From contig NZ_CAJPNR010000005.1 in NCBI RefSeq assembly GCF_905372115.1, positions 14,648 to 78,647 of the forward strand: a DNA stretch of 64,000 nt. Reading direction: 5' to 3'. The notes below the pieces were generated by a model, which saw nothing but the letters and a program-made list of their open reading frames with translations, did not search any database and had not been told where the DNA came from. Source of the DNA: an uncultured Streptococcus sp. (lineage in GTDB: Bacteria; Bacillota; Bacilli; Lactobacillales; Streptococcaceae). Each line of letters opens with the position of its first letter. The stretch's first letter is position 1. Of the stretch, positions 48,967-57,693 are shown one piece after another. Made by a program: the position numbers and the translations under genes.

Positions 48967-50304
48967 ATGGATATTAGACAAGTAACAGAAACCATTGCCA
49001 TGATTGAGGAGCAGAATTTTGATATTCGGACCATCACCATGGGCATTTCACTCTTAGACTGTATCGACACAGATATTGATCGGGCGGCGGAGAAGATTTA
49101 CCAAAAAATCACGACCAAAGCGAAAGACTTGGTGGCTGTTGGGGATGAAATTTCTGCTGAGCTCGGGATTCCTATCGTCAATAAGCGGGTCTCAGTGACT
49201 CCGATTTCTCTGATTGGGGCAGCTACGGATGCTACAGATTATATTCCTTTGGCTAAGGCTCTGGATCGAGCGGCTAAGGAAATCGGCGTAGACTTCATTG
49301 GTGGTTTTTCTGCCTTGGTCCAAAAGGGCTATCAAAAAGGCGATGAAATTCTCATTAATTCTATTCCACGAGCTTTAGCGGAGACGGACAAGGTCTGTTC
49401 TTCTGTCAATATCGGTTCAACAAAAACTGGTATTAATATGACGGCAGTTGCGGATATGGGACGGATTATTAAGGAAACGGCCCAACTGTCTGACATGGGT
49501 GCGGCCAAGCTTGTCGTCTTTGCCAATGCGGTAGAGGACAATCCTTTCATGGCGGGTGCCTTTCATGGTGTTGGTGAAGCAGATGTGGTCATCAATGTCG
49601 GTGTTTCAGGACCTGGTGTTGTCAAGCGGGCTTTGGAAAAGGTTCGTGGTGAGAGCTTTGATGTGGTCGCTGAAACAGTCAAGAAAACAGCCTTCAAAAT
49701 CACTCGTATTGGTCAGTTGGTTGGTCAGATGGCTAGCGAACGTCTGGGCGTCAAGTTCGGGATTGTTGACTTGAGTTTGGCTCCAACGCCAGCGGTCGGA
49801 GACTCAGTAGCTCGTGTCTTAGAAGAAATGGGCTTAGAAACAGTCGGCACTCATGGCACGACAGCGGCGCTTGCTCTACTCAATGACCAAGTTAAAAAAG
49901 GTGGTGTCATGGCCTGCAATCAGGTTGGAGGACTGTCTGGTGCTTTCATCCCTGTTTCAGAAGATGAGGGCATGATTGCGGCTGTGCAAAATGGCTCGCT
50001 TAATCTAGAAAAGTTAGAAGCTATGACAGCTATCTGCTCAGTAGGTTTGGATATGATTGCTATCCCTGAGGAGACGCCGGCTGAAACTATCGCAGCCATG
50101 ATTGCCGATGAAGCAGCGATTGGTGTCATTAATCAAAAGACGACAGCTGTGCGGATTATTCCCAAAGGCAAGGAAGGCGATACGATCGAGTTTGGCGGGC
50201 TCTTGGGAACAGCTCCAGTCATGAAGGTCAATCAGGCTTCGTCAGCTGCCTTTATTGCGCGTGGTGGACAGATTCCAGCGCCGATTCACAGTTTTAAAAA
50301 TTAA
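48967..50304 (+). CDS. PFL family protein (UPF0210/DUF711)
   Basis: A 445-residue protein of the UPF0210 family, with a fold related to pyruvate-formate lyase/ribonucleotide reductase barrels but no known activity. Conserved parts: MDIRQVTETIAMIEEQNFDI, IGGFSALVQKGYQKGDEILI, the glycine-rich GTHGTTAALALLNDQVKKGG and VNQKTTAVRIIPKGKEGD. No glycyl-radical motif is seen at the C terminus. It is paired with the ACT protein just upstream, which may regulate it. Confidence 0.9.
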   Translation: MDIRQVTETIAMIEEQNFDIRTITMGISLLDCIDTDIDRAAEKIYQKITTKAKDLVAVGDEISAELGIPIVNKRVSVTPISLIGAATDATDYIPLAKALDRAAKEIGVDFIGGFSALVQKGYQKGDEILINSIPRALAETDKVCSSVNIGSTKTGINMTAVADMGRIIKETAQLSDMGAAKLVVFANAVEDNPFMAGAFHGVGEADVVINVGVSGPGVVKRALEKVRGESFDVVAETVKKTAFKITRIGQLVGQMASERLGVKFGIVDLSLAPTPAVGDSVARVLEEMGLETVGTHGTTAALALLNDQVKKGGVMACNQVGGLSGAFIPVSEDEGMIAAVQNGSLNLEKLEAMTAICSVGLDMIAIPEETPAETIAAMIADEAAIGVINQKTTAVRIIPKGKEGDTIEFGGLLGTAPVMKVNQASSAAFIARGGQIPAPIHSFKN

Positions 50305-50435
50305 ACAGCTAGATTTGAAACAGTTTTTAAGAAAGCATCATAAAGGGCGGCTATTCAGTTTCCGAGTAGGAGTTTGCGAGATTGAATCTAGCTGGATGCT
50401 TGAAATGTAGGGGTTATAAGGAGATTGTTTAGGTT

Positions 50436-51332
50436 ATGAATAAAAGAGAGCTAGCTGAGCTGGCCCTTGATTTAGGTTTGGATTTTGATAAAGAGAGCGG
50501 CATTATATATGGCCGTAGAAGGGATTATGCTTTTTATCTAGAGACCATAACGGATGGCGATGAATTTGCGATTTTCTTTTCAGTCAGATGTGAGCAGGGT
50601 TATATCGGTCGAGATACCTTGGAAGCTCTGATCAACGATTCCGAGGTCTTGATTGATTTTGAGAGAGCTGGCTATAGTCTGGCCTGTCAGATTTTGGCTG
50701 ATCAGGATCGGGATCTGCTGCCGGATATTTTGGAGGAGGCTATCGAGGACTGCACCCGCTACTTTGAGGAGCAAGGGCTGGTTAGCGCCTGTGAGAAAAC
50801 TGGTGAAACCGGAGATGTGGACTTGTATCAGTTCAAAGGAGACTGGCTCTTTCTCACGCCATCTAGCTATGAGCGAATGATTTCCATCTCACAGGATAAG
50901 GTGACAAAGCGCTCCCTTCCTCATCAAAGTCCGCAGAAAATACATTATTTTCTGGGGATTTTCGGAGCATTTTTGACTAGCTTGGTTGGTGCATGCCTCG
51001 TCTTCTTCCTGACAGGTGCCTCCTTGGCTATGGGCTTCATATCAGGTTTTACACTGCTATTTAGCATTGCTTGCTATGAAAAGTTTGTCAAAGGAATTTC
51101 TGTTTTAGGAATTGTGGTAAGTTTCTTTTTTACTTTAACGATGAGCTTTTTAGCTGTTCAAATCGGTTATGCCAATTCTTTTTACCAAGGGGAAGGCAAT
51201 ATTTTGCAAGCCGTTATCGCTATTAATAAAGCCGCTTTATCCGGTCAGTTTGGTCTTAATTATTGGCTCCATTATCCGTTCATTGTTCTTGGATGTGTCA
51301 GTTCTGTAAAAGTTCATGTTAAGTCTCTATAG
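50436..51332 (+). CDS. hypothetical membrane protein
   Basis: A 298-residue protein with a cytoplasmic N-terminal domain (1-165; IIYGRRRDYAFYLETITDGD onward, beta-rich and acidic), then four hydrophobic helices from about residue 170 (YFLGIFGAFLTSLVGACLVF; LAMGFISGFTLLFSIACYE; VLGIVVSFFFTLTMSFLA; LHYPFIVLGCVSSV). I recognise no family. It has AAGGAG upstream and stands alone. The stretch 50305-50435 before it has no gene. Confidence 0.65.
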   Translation: MNKRELAELALDLGLDFDKESGIIYGRRRDYAFYLETITDGDEFAIFFSVRCEQGYIGRDTLEALINDSEVLIDFERAGYSLACQILADQDRDLLPDILEEAIEDCTRYFEEQGLVSACEKTGETGDVDLYQFKGDWLFLTPSSYERMISISQDKVTKRSLPHQSPQKIHYFLGIFGAFLTSLVGACLVFFLTGASLAMGFISGFTLLFSIACYEKFVKGISVLGIVVSFFFTLTMSFLAVQIGYANSFYQGEGNILQAVIAINKAALSGQFGLNYWLHYPFIVLGCVSSVKVHVKSL

Positions 51333-51468
51333 TTGATTAGATGCTGATTTCACGGTGAGCCGCTGTCCATCATAGCGGAGAACTGAGTTCTCCCACTTCT
51401 CTATCTAAAAGAAGCCAAAGGCCTTTTTCAAAATTTACTATAACAAACAAAAATAAAAGAGGTAAACT

Positions 51469-52170
51469 ATGTCAAAAACAAGACTCTATGTTATCCGTCA
51501 TGGCAAGACCATGTTCAATACTATCGGCCGGGCACAGGGCTGGTCTGATACGCCGCTGACTGCCGAAGGCGAGCGCGGTATTCGTGAGCTGGGCATCGGA
51601 TTGCGAGAGTCTGGCTTGCCTTTTATCAAGGCTTTTTCCAGTGATAGCGGCAGAACCATTCAGACCATGGGGATTATCCTAGAGGAGCTGGGTCTGACTG
51701 GCCAGATTCACTATCGCTATGACAAGCGCATCCGGGAGTGGTGTTTCGGAAGTTTTGATGGTGCCTATGGGGGTGAGCTCTTTCATGGCGTTATCCCACG
51801 AGTTCTTAAGATGGATAATTACAAGGAACTCAGTTGGCCGGATTTGGCGAATGGTCTGGTAGAAGTGGATTCGGCTGGCTGGGCTGAGCCTTGGGACAAG
51901 CTTAGCGGTCGGATTTTAGAAGGATTTGAAGCAATTGCTAGAGAGGTAGAATCCTCTGGTGGCGGCAATGCTCTGGTCGTCAGCCATAGCATGACCATTG
52001 GTACCTTGGCTTATCTGGTTGATGAGAATATCACGAAAAATCCTAATGTTGATAATGGCAGTGTCACAGTGTTGGAGTATGAAAATGGTCGCTTTAGCAT
52101 TCAAGCTCTGGGCGATGTGTCTTATCGTCAGGTTGGTGCAGCCATATTGGACCGAGAAAATCAAGAATGA
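51469..52170 (+). CDS. histidine phosphatase family protein (copy 1)
   Basis: A 233-residue phosphoglycerate mutase-like phosphatase. The phosphohistidine motif is VIRHGKTMFN near residue 10, a second catalytic Arg/Glu set is in DKRIREWCFGSFDG, and the second His is in ALVVSHSMTIG near 172. Substrate unknown; most stand-alone members act as phosphatases. A paralogue of similar length follows at 52270. An AGAGG site precedes the ATG, and its own terminator follows. Confidence 0.88.
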   Translation: MSKTRLYVIRHGKTMFNTIGRAQGWSDTPLTAEGERGIRELGIGLRESGLPFIKAFSSDSGRTIQTMGIILEELGLTGQIHYRYDKRIREWCFGSFDGAYGGELFHGVIPRVLKMDNYKELSWPDLANGLVEVDSAGWAEPWDKLSGRILEGFEAIAREVESSGGGNALVVSHSMTIGTLAYLVDENITKNPNVDNGSVTVLEYENGRFSIQALGDVSYRQVGAAILDRENQE

Positions 52171-52197
52171 GCGGGAGTTTTGAGACTCCTGCTTTTT
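52171..52197 (+). terminator. terminator between the phosphatase paralogues
   Basis: GCGGGAGT pairs with ACTCCTGC (one G-T pair) around TTTTGAG, followed by T5, directly after the stop codon. Confidence 0.8.
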
Positions 52198-52234
52198 GCT
52201 TTGAAAGCCAGATGGCGCCAATTTCTTCATAAAA

Positions 52235-52243
52235 TGGTATAAT
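52235..52243 (+). promoter_or_regulatory. extended -10 promoter of phosphatase copy 2
   Basis: TGGTATAAT, 26 bases before the ATG, so the second phosphatase and the VanY-like gene have their own promoter. Confidence 0.7.
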
Positions 52244-52269
52244 ATGAAAAGAATAACGGAGGAAATGAA

Positions 52270-52968
52270 ATGGCAAAAACAAGATTATACTTGGTTCGTC
52301 ATGGCAAAACCATGTTTAATACTATCGGCCGGGCTCAAGGCTGGTCTGATACCCCTTTGACTGAAATCGGGGAACGTGGTATTCATGAGTTGGGAATTGG
52401 TCTGAGAGAAGCTGGGCTTGATTTCAAATTGGCCCGTTCCAGCGACAGCGGCCGAACTATTCAGACCATGGGCATTATTCTAGAGGAGCTGGGTCTGACT
52501 GGTCAGATTCCTTATACCTTTGACAAGCGGATTCGCGAATGGTGTTTTGGCAGTTTTGATGGTGGTTATGATGGGGAGCTCTTTATGGGGGTAATGCCCC
52601 GGGTTTTCAACATTGACCATGTCCATCAGCTCAGCTATGCTGAGCTAGCAGAAGGTCTTGTAGAAGTCGATACAGCTGGCTGGGCGGAAAACTGGGAAAA
52701 GCTCAGCGGCCGAATCTGGGAAGGTTTTTCAGCCATAGCTGAGGAGCTGGAAGCTGCTGGTGGCGGCAATGCTCTTGTAGTCAGCCACGGCATGACCATC
52801 GGAACCTTTGTCTATCTAATCAATCGAACTCAGCCTCATGGTTTGGACAATGGCAGTGTGACGGTTGTAGACTATGAAGACGGTAAATTCACAGTAGCTT
52901 GCATCGGAGATATGTCTTATCGTGAGACCGGTGCCAAAGTAATGGAGGAAGAAGTTGAAGCGCGCTAA
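52270..52968 (+). CDS. histidine phosphatase family protein (copy 2)
   Basis: A 232-residue paralogue of the gene at 51469, roughly two thirds identical, identical over blocks such as GRAQGWSDTPLT, SDSGRTIQTMGIILEELGLT and KRIREWCFGSFDG. Catalytic motifs LVRHGKTMFN and ALVVSHGMTIG are intact. The pair most likely arose by tandem duplication. Its end overlaps the following carboxypeptidase gene by 14 bases, hinting at a wall-related role for this copy; the substrate is unknown. Confidence 0.88.
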   Translation: MAKTRLYLVRHGKTMFNTIGRAQGWSDTPLTEIGERGIHELGIGLREAGLDFKLARSSDSGRTIQTMGIILEELGLTGQIPYTFDKRIREWCFGSFDGGYDGELFMGVMPRVFNIDHVHQLSYAELAEGLVEVDTAGWAENWEKLSGRIWEGFSAIAEELEAAGGGNALVVSHGMTIGTFVYLINRTQPHGLDNGSVTVVDYEDGKFTVACIGDMSYRETGAKVMEEEVEAR

Positions 52969-53743
52969 ACATCGCAGAGAAAAGAGAAAATCAAAGTCTA
53001 AGAAGATTGGGTTAACGTTTTTGTTGTTAATCGTCTTGTGTCTGGCAGCTGGAGGAACGGCGATTTATTTCCGTCCGTCCTTGTTACAAGAACTGCTTGC
53101 AAAGATTCAGTTTTCGGGTTCGTCTAGCAGTTCTGCTACGAAGGGCTCTTCTAGCTCAGAGAGTTCGCAGTCTGATTTGCCCAAGGTGTCTTCTACTGAC
53201 TGGAATTTGATTTTGGTCAATCGTGACAACCAGCAAGAAGAAAAGACACCTGATCTGACTCAGATTGGAGAGATTCAGGTGGACAGCCGCATTGCTGAAA
53301 ATACTCGGCAATTCCTAGCAGCAGCCCAAGCGATAGCTCCTGAAGAAACTTTAATCTCTGGCTATCGCAGCCGAGCGGAGCAGGAAGAACTCTATAACGA
53401 AAAAGTTGCTGGGGAAGTCGCCAAAGGCTTGTCAAATGAAGAGGCCGTCAGCATTGTGCTGAAACAGGTGCAGCTTCCAGGTGCTAGTGAGCATCAAACG
53501 GGCTTGGCTATTGATATGAGCGCTCCAGAAGGTCAGGAGGATGAATTGGCAGCCAAGATTGCCCAACTAGCTCCGCAGTATGGCTTTGTCCTTCGCTATC
53601 CAGATGGCAAGAGTGACATTACTGGAGTTGATTTTGAGAACTGGCATTACCGCTATGTCGGTGTGGAGAATGCCCAGTATATGCAGAAGCACAATCTGGT
53701 TCTGGAAGAATATATTGCTCTGCTTAAAGCAGCCGGGAAATAA
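52955..53743 (+). CDS. VanY/LdcB-type D,D- or L,D-carboxypeptidase
   Basis: A 262-residue membrane-anchored peptidoglycan peptidase. N terminus: a very basic stretch (KRAKHRREKRKSKSKK) and one helix (IGLTFLLLIVLCLAAGGTAI), then a Ser-rich linker (about 50-75). The M15B domain has SGYRSRAEQEELYN, the zinc motif GASEHQTGLAIDMS (His and Asp ligands) and ENWHYRYVG with the third ligand. It trims stem peptides, the pneumococcal relative (LdcB/DacB) cutting L,D bonds. It is translationally coupled to the phosphatase gene. Confidence 0.88.
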   Translation: MKRAKHRREKRKSKSKKIGLTFLLLIVLCLAAGGTAIYFRPSLLQELLAKIQFSGSSSSSATKGSSSSESSQSDLPKVSSTDWNLILVNRDNQQEEKTPDLTQIGEIQVDSRIAENTRQFLAAAQAIAPEETLISGYRSRAEQEELYNEKVAGEVAKGLSNEEAVSIVLKQVQLPGASEHQTGLAIDMSAPEGQEDELAAKIAQLAPQYGFVLRYPDGKSDITGVDFENWHYRYVGVENAQYMQKHNLVLEEYIALLKAAGK

Positions 53744-53750
53744 ACAAGTA

Positions 53751-53774
53751 AGTCAGGTGTTCCTGGCTTTTTTT
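53751..53774 (+). terminator. terminator after carboxypeptidase gene
   Basis: AGTCAGG pairs with CCTGGCT around TGTT, followed by T7. Confidence 0.85.
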
Positions 53775-53886
53775 ATGCTGACTTATCAGGAGGCAGGTCT
53801 CTAATCCTTTTAGCTTCTGATTAAATCAACTACAAGTATTGAAAGATAAAAATGGATCACTTTCTGTAAAAAATATTTATAAAACC

Positions 53887-53941
53887 TTGACAACTATATC
53901 GGACTGCGATATAATTTTTTATATCAAGGTTCGATATATCG
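53887..53941 (+). promoter_or_regulatory. consensus promoter with two PadR-like dyads
   Basis: TTGACA (53887-53892), 17 bases, TATAAT (53910-53915): a perfect consensus promoter. The dyad TATATCG-N5-CGATATA (53895-53913) covers spacer and -10; a second, TATATC-N7-GATATA (53920-53938), covers the transcript start. Both are likely operators for the PadR repressor encoded next. Confidence 0.85.
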
Positions 53942-53962
53942 AGGTGAAAGTGAGATGAAAAG

Positions 53963-54286
53963 ATGAGTGGATTGACAGAAAAGCTTAGGAGAGTCTATGT
54001 GCCAATGACAGAGACAGGTTTTTATATCCTCTTCTGTCTTCAGCAAGAGAGGCACGGTTACAGTATTACTCAAAAAGTCAAGCAATTGACAGAAGGGCAG
54101 CTATCTATCAGCCCGGGAACCATGTACGGAACCTTGGCAAAGATGGAAAAAGATGGTCTGATTGCCTTTGTTCGTGAGGAAGAAAAGAGAAAACTCTATT
54201 CTATCACGGAGCTTGGAAGCCAGATTTTAGAGTTGGAAATCCAGCGGATTGAGCGCCTTTACCGCAACAGTAAGGAGGAAGTTTGA
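53963..54286 (+). CDS. PadR family transcriptional regulator
   Basis: A 107-residue PadR repressor. The winged helix includes MTETGFYILFCLQQERHGYSI, the recognition helix region LSISPGTMYGTLAKMEKDGL and a wing EEEKRKLYSITELG; the C-terminal helix is short (PadR-s1 type). It probably represses its own operon (DUF2812 protein and ABC transporter) through the dyads in the promoter. Its stop overlaps the next start (TGATG). Confidence 0.9.
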   Translation: MSGLTEKLRRVYVPMTETGFYILFCLQQERHGYSITQKVKQLTEGQLSISPGTMYGTLAKMEKDGLIAFVREEEKRKLYSITELGSQILELEIQRIERLYRNSKEEV

Positions 54287-54858
54287 TGGAAAAGAAAATT
54301 GTCTATAAAATCTTTACCATTGCAGACTATGACAGAGAAGCAGCTTATTTTAAAAAAATGCATAGCCAAGGCTGGAAATTGAAAAAAGTAAGTTATTCTC
54401 CCTTTCTTGTTGCGGTTCGTTATACATTTGAAGCCTGTCCGCCTCAGGAAGTGGCCTATCAATTAGATTTTCGCCCCATAAAGAAGGCGGAGCAAGAATC
54501 CTATTACCAACTGTTTGAGGATTGTGGCTGGAAGCATATTACAAACTTTAATCAATTTTCTTATTTCCGCAAGCCGGTTTCTCAGATTGATGCAGACAGT
54601 GATCTTGAGATATATAACGATGCTTGGTCTAAGCTAGAAATGGTCAAGCGTTTGCTTGTATGGCGGTTTTTACCAGCCATCATGGTTTTGTGTGTCACTC
54701 CCTATCTCCTTCTAGATATTTTCCAGAAGAGTTTGGAAGCAAGTCTATTATTCAAGTCAATCTTAGCAATAGACTGTCTTATATTGCTTATTCTGTTCTG
54801 TCAGCTGGTCCATATTGCCTTGCGTTTTTGGAAAATGAGGCAGGAACTGAAAGATTGA
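54286..54858 (+). CDS. DUF2812 membrane protein
   Basis: A 190-residue protein of the DUF2812 family, often found next to PadR regulators. The N-terminal cytoplasmic domain carries the hallmark EAAYFKKMHSQGWKLKKVSY followed by FEACPPQEVAYQLDF; two membrane helices lie at about 128-148 and 158-180. It may sense or transmit a signal for the PadR-ABC system; function not established. The overlapping TGATG with padR implies coupled translation. Confidence 0.85.
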   Translation: MEKKIVYKIFTIADYDREAAYFKKMHSQGWKLKKVSYSPFLVAVRYTFEACPPQEVAYQLDFRPIKKAEQESYYQLFEDCGWKHITNFNQFSYFRKPVSQIDADSDLEIYNDAWSKLEMVKRLLVWRFLPAIMVLCVTPYLLLDIFQKSLEASLLFKSILAIDCLILLILFCQLVHIALRFWKMRQELKD

Positions 54859-54899
54859 TTGCAGTTTTGTTAAATACTGTTGTGAAAGCGAGGAAAACA

Positions 54900-55739
54900 A
54901 TGAAAAAGACCATTATTGAAGTGCAAGGCTTGAAAAAGAAATTCAAGGAACAAGAAGCCCTAGCAGGAATCGATTTTTCCATCCGAGAGGGAGAGATTTT
55001 TGGCTTTCTAGGGCCTTCTGGATCTGGTAAAACCACGACCATCAATATCTTGACTGGACAGTTGTCTGCAGATGCTGGGACAGCTCATGTGCTGTCTGCA
55101 CCGGTTGAGGATTTAAAGACAGAAGTGCTGGAGCAGATTGGGATTGTCAGCGATGGCAGCGGTTTTTATGAAAAAATGTCACTTTATAAAAATCTCAAGG
55201 CTTATGCTATGCTCTTTGGTGTTAATATGACAGAAGTAGATGAACTTCTCCGAAAAGTGGGGCTTTATGATAGCCGCAACAAGGTGGCTGAAAAACTATC
55301 TACGGGTATGAAGCAGCGCATGTTACTGGTCCGTGCCTTGATTAATCAGCCCAAACTGCTCTTTTTAGATGAGCCGACCAGTGGTTTGGATCCGTCAACC
55401 TCTCGCACCATTCACGAATTGCTGCTGGAACTAAAAGCGCAGGGGACAACTATTTTTCTGACGACGCATGATATGCAGGAAGCTACTCTTTTGTGTGATC
55501 GCTTGGCCTTGCTCAGTAAAGGAAAATTAGTCGAAGTGGGCAGTCCGCATGAGATAATCCAAAAGTACAATACAGATAAGAAGGTTCGTTTAGAATATGT
55601 AGATTTGACAACGAAGACGGTAGCCTTTGAGGAATTGCAAGGAGGCTTGGATTTGTCCAATGTTATCAGTATTCATTCCTGCGAACCAACTTTGGAAGAT
55701 GTTTTCATCACGTTGACAGGAGGTACCTTAAATGTCTAA
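54900..55739 (+). CDS. ABC transporter ATP-binding protein
   Basis: A 279-residue ATPase. Walker A GPSGSGKTTT (about 39-48), signature LSTGMKQRM, Walker B LLFLDEPTSGLD and the switch His in FLTTHDMQEA are intact. The C-terminal extension is typical of DrrA/CcmA-type exporters of drugs, lipids or peptides. The frame is open far upstream to 54660 but inside the previous gene; GAGGAAAAC sets the start at 54900. It overlaps its permease by eight bases. Confidence 0.92.
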   Translation: MKKTIIEVQGLKKKFKEQEALAGIDFSIREGEIFGFLGPSGSGKTTTINILTGQLSADAGTAHVLSAPVEDLKTEVLEQIGIVSDGSGFYEKMSLYKNLKAYAMLFGVNMTEVDELLRKVGLYDSRNKVAEKLSTGMKQRMLLVRALINQPKLLFLDEPTSGLDPSTSRTIHELLLELKAQGTTIFLTTHDMQEATLLCDRLALLSKGKLVEVGSPHEIIQKYNTDKKVRLEYVDLTTKTVAFEELQGGLDLSNVISIHSCEPTLEDVFITLTGGTLNV

Positions 55740-56460
55740 TAAATTCAAAGGTATGATTTGGCTGAGAGGTCAAGTTACCCTGGCTAATAAAAGTATTCTA
55801 TTGCAGGTTTTTATGCCGATTTTCCTCATTTTTCTCTATAAATTTATTTTTTCTCTGAATGGAGCGGAGCAGGAAATTGGAGCTGATAAACTAGCTACTT
55901 TATTACTGAATATCTCTTTGCCTTTCTCTCTAGCCATGTCAGTTGGGACACCTATCATCATCATCCTAGCTGAGGAAAGAGAAAAACGTAATTTGCAAAG
56001 TTTGCGCTTGGCTGGTGTGACAGCTGGTCAATACATTCTCTCTGCTTTAATCTGGCCAGCGATTATTGGGATTTTTTATATCGTCATTACCCCACTTTTG
56101 GTGGGAGCTAAGCTTTCTAATCATCTGTTCAGCTATAGTTTGGTTCTCTTGTTGACCATGCTGGTCTTAATTTTCTTCTTTTTAATGGTTGGTCTGTTTT
56201 GTAAAAATCAGGTCATGGCACAATCCCTTAGTGTTCCAGCCATGCTCTTGGCTGCATTTATTCCTATGTTTTCAAATATGAGCGAGGAGTTATTTAAGGT
56301 GTTGCGTTATAGCTTTATGGGCCTCTTTAGTAGTTATATGAAAGATTGGTCTCATTTCCAGTTATGGAGCGGAGAATTTTTGGCTCTGCTACTTTGGTTG
56401 CTTCTTTTTGCAGGAATTTCTTTCTATTTGATGCGCCGTTTGCAAATCTTGGACGACTAA
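55732..56460 (+). CDS. ABC-2 type permease
   Basis: A 242-residue membrane protein with six helices of the ABC-2 exporter fold (LLQVFMPIFLIFLYKFIFSL; LPFSLAMSVGTPIIIILAEE; YILSALIWPAIIGIFYIVI; LVLLLTMLVLIFFFLMVGLF; LSVPAMLLAAFIPMFS; LALLLWLLLFAGISFYLM). EEREKRNLQSLRLAGVTAGQ is the usual cytoplasmic coupling segment. It works with the ATPase just upstream; cargo unknown. It is the last gene before the heat-shock operon. Confidence 0.88.
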   Translation: MSNKFKGMIWLRGQVTLANKSILLQVFMPIFLIFLYKFIFSLNGAEQEIGADKLATLLLNISLPFSLAMSVGTPIIIILAEEREKRNLQSLRLAGVTAGQYILSALIWPAIIGIFYIVITPLLVGAKLSNHLFSYSLVLLLTMLVLIFFFLMVGLFCKNQVMAQSLSVPAMLLAAFIPMFSNMSEELFKVLRYSFMGLFSSYMKDWSHFQLWSGEFLALLLWLLLFAGISFYLMRRLQILDD

Positions 56461-56481
56461 TCTAGGTCGCTAGACTGATTT

Positions 56482-56508
56482 TTAGCACTCTTGTAAAAAG
56501 AGTGCTAA
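56482..56508. promoter_or_regulatory. CIRCE element 1
   Basis: TTAGCACTC-N9-GAGTGCTAA, a perfect CIRCE operator for HrcA, 22 bases after the ABC permease stop and followed by T6. As RNA it would also form a terminator for the ABC operon, so this copy may have two jobs. Confidence 0.95.
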
Positions 56509-56525
56509 TTTTTTGAGTTTTTGTC

Positions 56526-56591
56526 TTGACTTTGGAGTAGAAGAGTGTATAATAGAATCATGAGTTAGCACTCAGGGTAATCGAGTGCTAA
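56526..56591 (+). promoter_or_regulatory. heat-shock operon promoter and CIRCE element 2
   Basis: TTGACT (56526-56531), 16 bases, TATAAT (56548-56553). The second perfect CIRCE (TTAGCACTC-N9-GAGTGCTAA, 56565-56591) lies just past the start point, where HrcA binding blocks transcription. Confidence 0.95.
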
Positions 56592-56623
56592 TCGACAGCA
56601 GAATCTTGATTGGAGGTGATGCC

Positions 56624-57658
56624 GTGGTCACGGAGCGTCAAAATGAGATTTTGAATTTGATTATTGATATCTTTACCAAGACTCACGAGCCAGTCGGCTC
56701 CAAAGCCCTGCAGGATTCCATCAATTCCAGCAGTGCCACTATCCGAAATGATATGGCGGCTTTGGAAAAGCAGGGGCTTCTGGAAAAGGCGCATACGTCC
56801 AGCGGCCGTAAGCCTAGCGTGGCTGGTTTTCAATACTTTGTCAAGCATTCTCTGTCCTTTGATCGTCTCGCTGAGAATGAACTCTATGAAGTTATCAAAG
56901 CCTTTGACCATGAGTTTTTCAACTTGGAGGACATTCTTCAACAGGCAGCAGATCTTTTGACCAAGCTCAGTGGATGCACGGTTGTTGCATTGGATGTAGA
57001 ACCCAGTCGGCAGCGCTTGACAGCTTTTGATATCGTTGTGCTCAGTCAGCATACGGCTCTGGCGGTTTTCACCTTGGATGAGTCCAATACTATCACCAGT
57101 CAGTTTATGATTCCGCGCAACTTCCTAAGAGAAGACCTGGATAGGCTTAAAGGCCTGGTAAGGGAGCGGTTCTTGGGTCAGACAGTGCTGGACATCCATT
57201 ACAAGATTCGGACGGAAATTCCGCAGATTATCCAACGCTATTTCACTACGACGGACAATGTCATCCAGCTCTTTGAGCATATCTTTGGTGATATTTTCAA
57301 GGAAAATGTGATTCTGTCTGGCAAGGTTCAGCTTTTGGAATTTTCAGACCTGACGGCTTATCAGTTTTTTGATGACCCGCAGAAAGTAGCCTTTGAAATT
57401 CGCGATAGTTTGGCTGAAGATCAGATGCAAAGCGTGCGCGTGGCAGACAGTAGAGAAGACTGTTTGGCTGATTTGACGCTGATTTCCAGCAAATTCTTGA
57501 TTCCTTATCGAGGATTTGGGGTGCTGGCAGTTGTCGGTCCGGTCAATCTTGACTACCAACGGCTGGTCAGTCAGATGAATGTCGTCAACCGCGTGCTGAC
57601 CATGAAGCTGACCGATTTCTATCGATACCTTAGCAGTAATCACTACGAAGTCCATTAA
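56624..57658 (+). CDS. hrcA: heat-inducible transcription repressor HrcA
   Basis: A 344-residue repressor of class I heat-shock genes, which binds CIRCE and is kept folded by GroEL. The winged helix is at the N terminus (RQNEILNLIIDIFTKTHEPV, SATIRNDMAALEKQGLLEKA, HTSSGRKPS), followed by GAF-like and dimerisation parts (LDVEPSRQRLTAFDIVVLSQ; YRGFGVLAVVGPVNLDYQRL). It starts with GTG at 56624 behind TGGAGGTGAT; an earlier in-frame GTG lies inside CIRCE. Length equals the pneumococcal protein. Confidence 0.97.
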   Translation: MVTERQNEILNLIIDIFTKTHEPVGSKALQDSINSSSATIRNDMAALEKQGLLEKAHTSSGRKPSVAGFQYFVKHSLSFDRLAENELYEVIKAFDHEFFNLEDILQQAADLLTKLSGCTVVALDVEPSRQRLTAFDIVVLSQHTALAVFTLDESNTITSQFMIPRNFLREDLDRLKGLVRERFLGQTVLDIHYKIRTEIPQIIQRYFTTTDNVIQLFEHIFGDIFKENVILSGKVQLLEFSDLTAYQFFDDPQKVAFEIRDSLAEDQMQSVRVADSREDCLADLTLISSKFLIPYRGFGVLAVVGPVNLDYQRLVSQMNVVNRVLTMKLTDFYRYLSSNHYEVH

Positions 57659-57693
57659 ATATAGTATAAATATTCCTAAAGAGGAGGTGCCTT

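Noticed and set aside
54660..54899. Longer N terminus for the ABC ATPase
   Set aside because: The extension overlaps the DUF2812 gene in another frame and is not part of the ATPase fold; a ribosome site precedes 54900.
56585..56623. An earlier GTG start for hrcA
   Set aside because: The codon lies within the CIRCE operator with no ribosome site; GTG 56624 follows TGGAGGTGAT and gives the standard N terminus.
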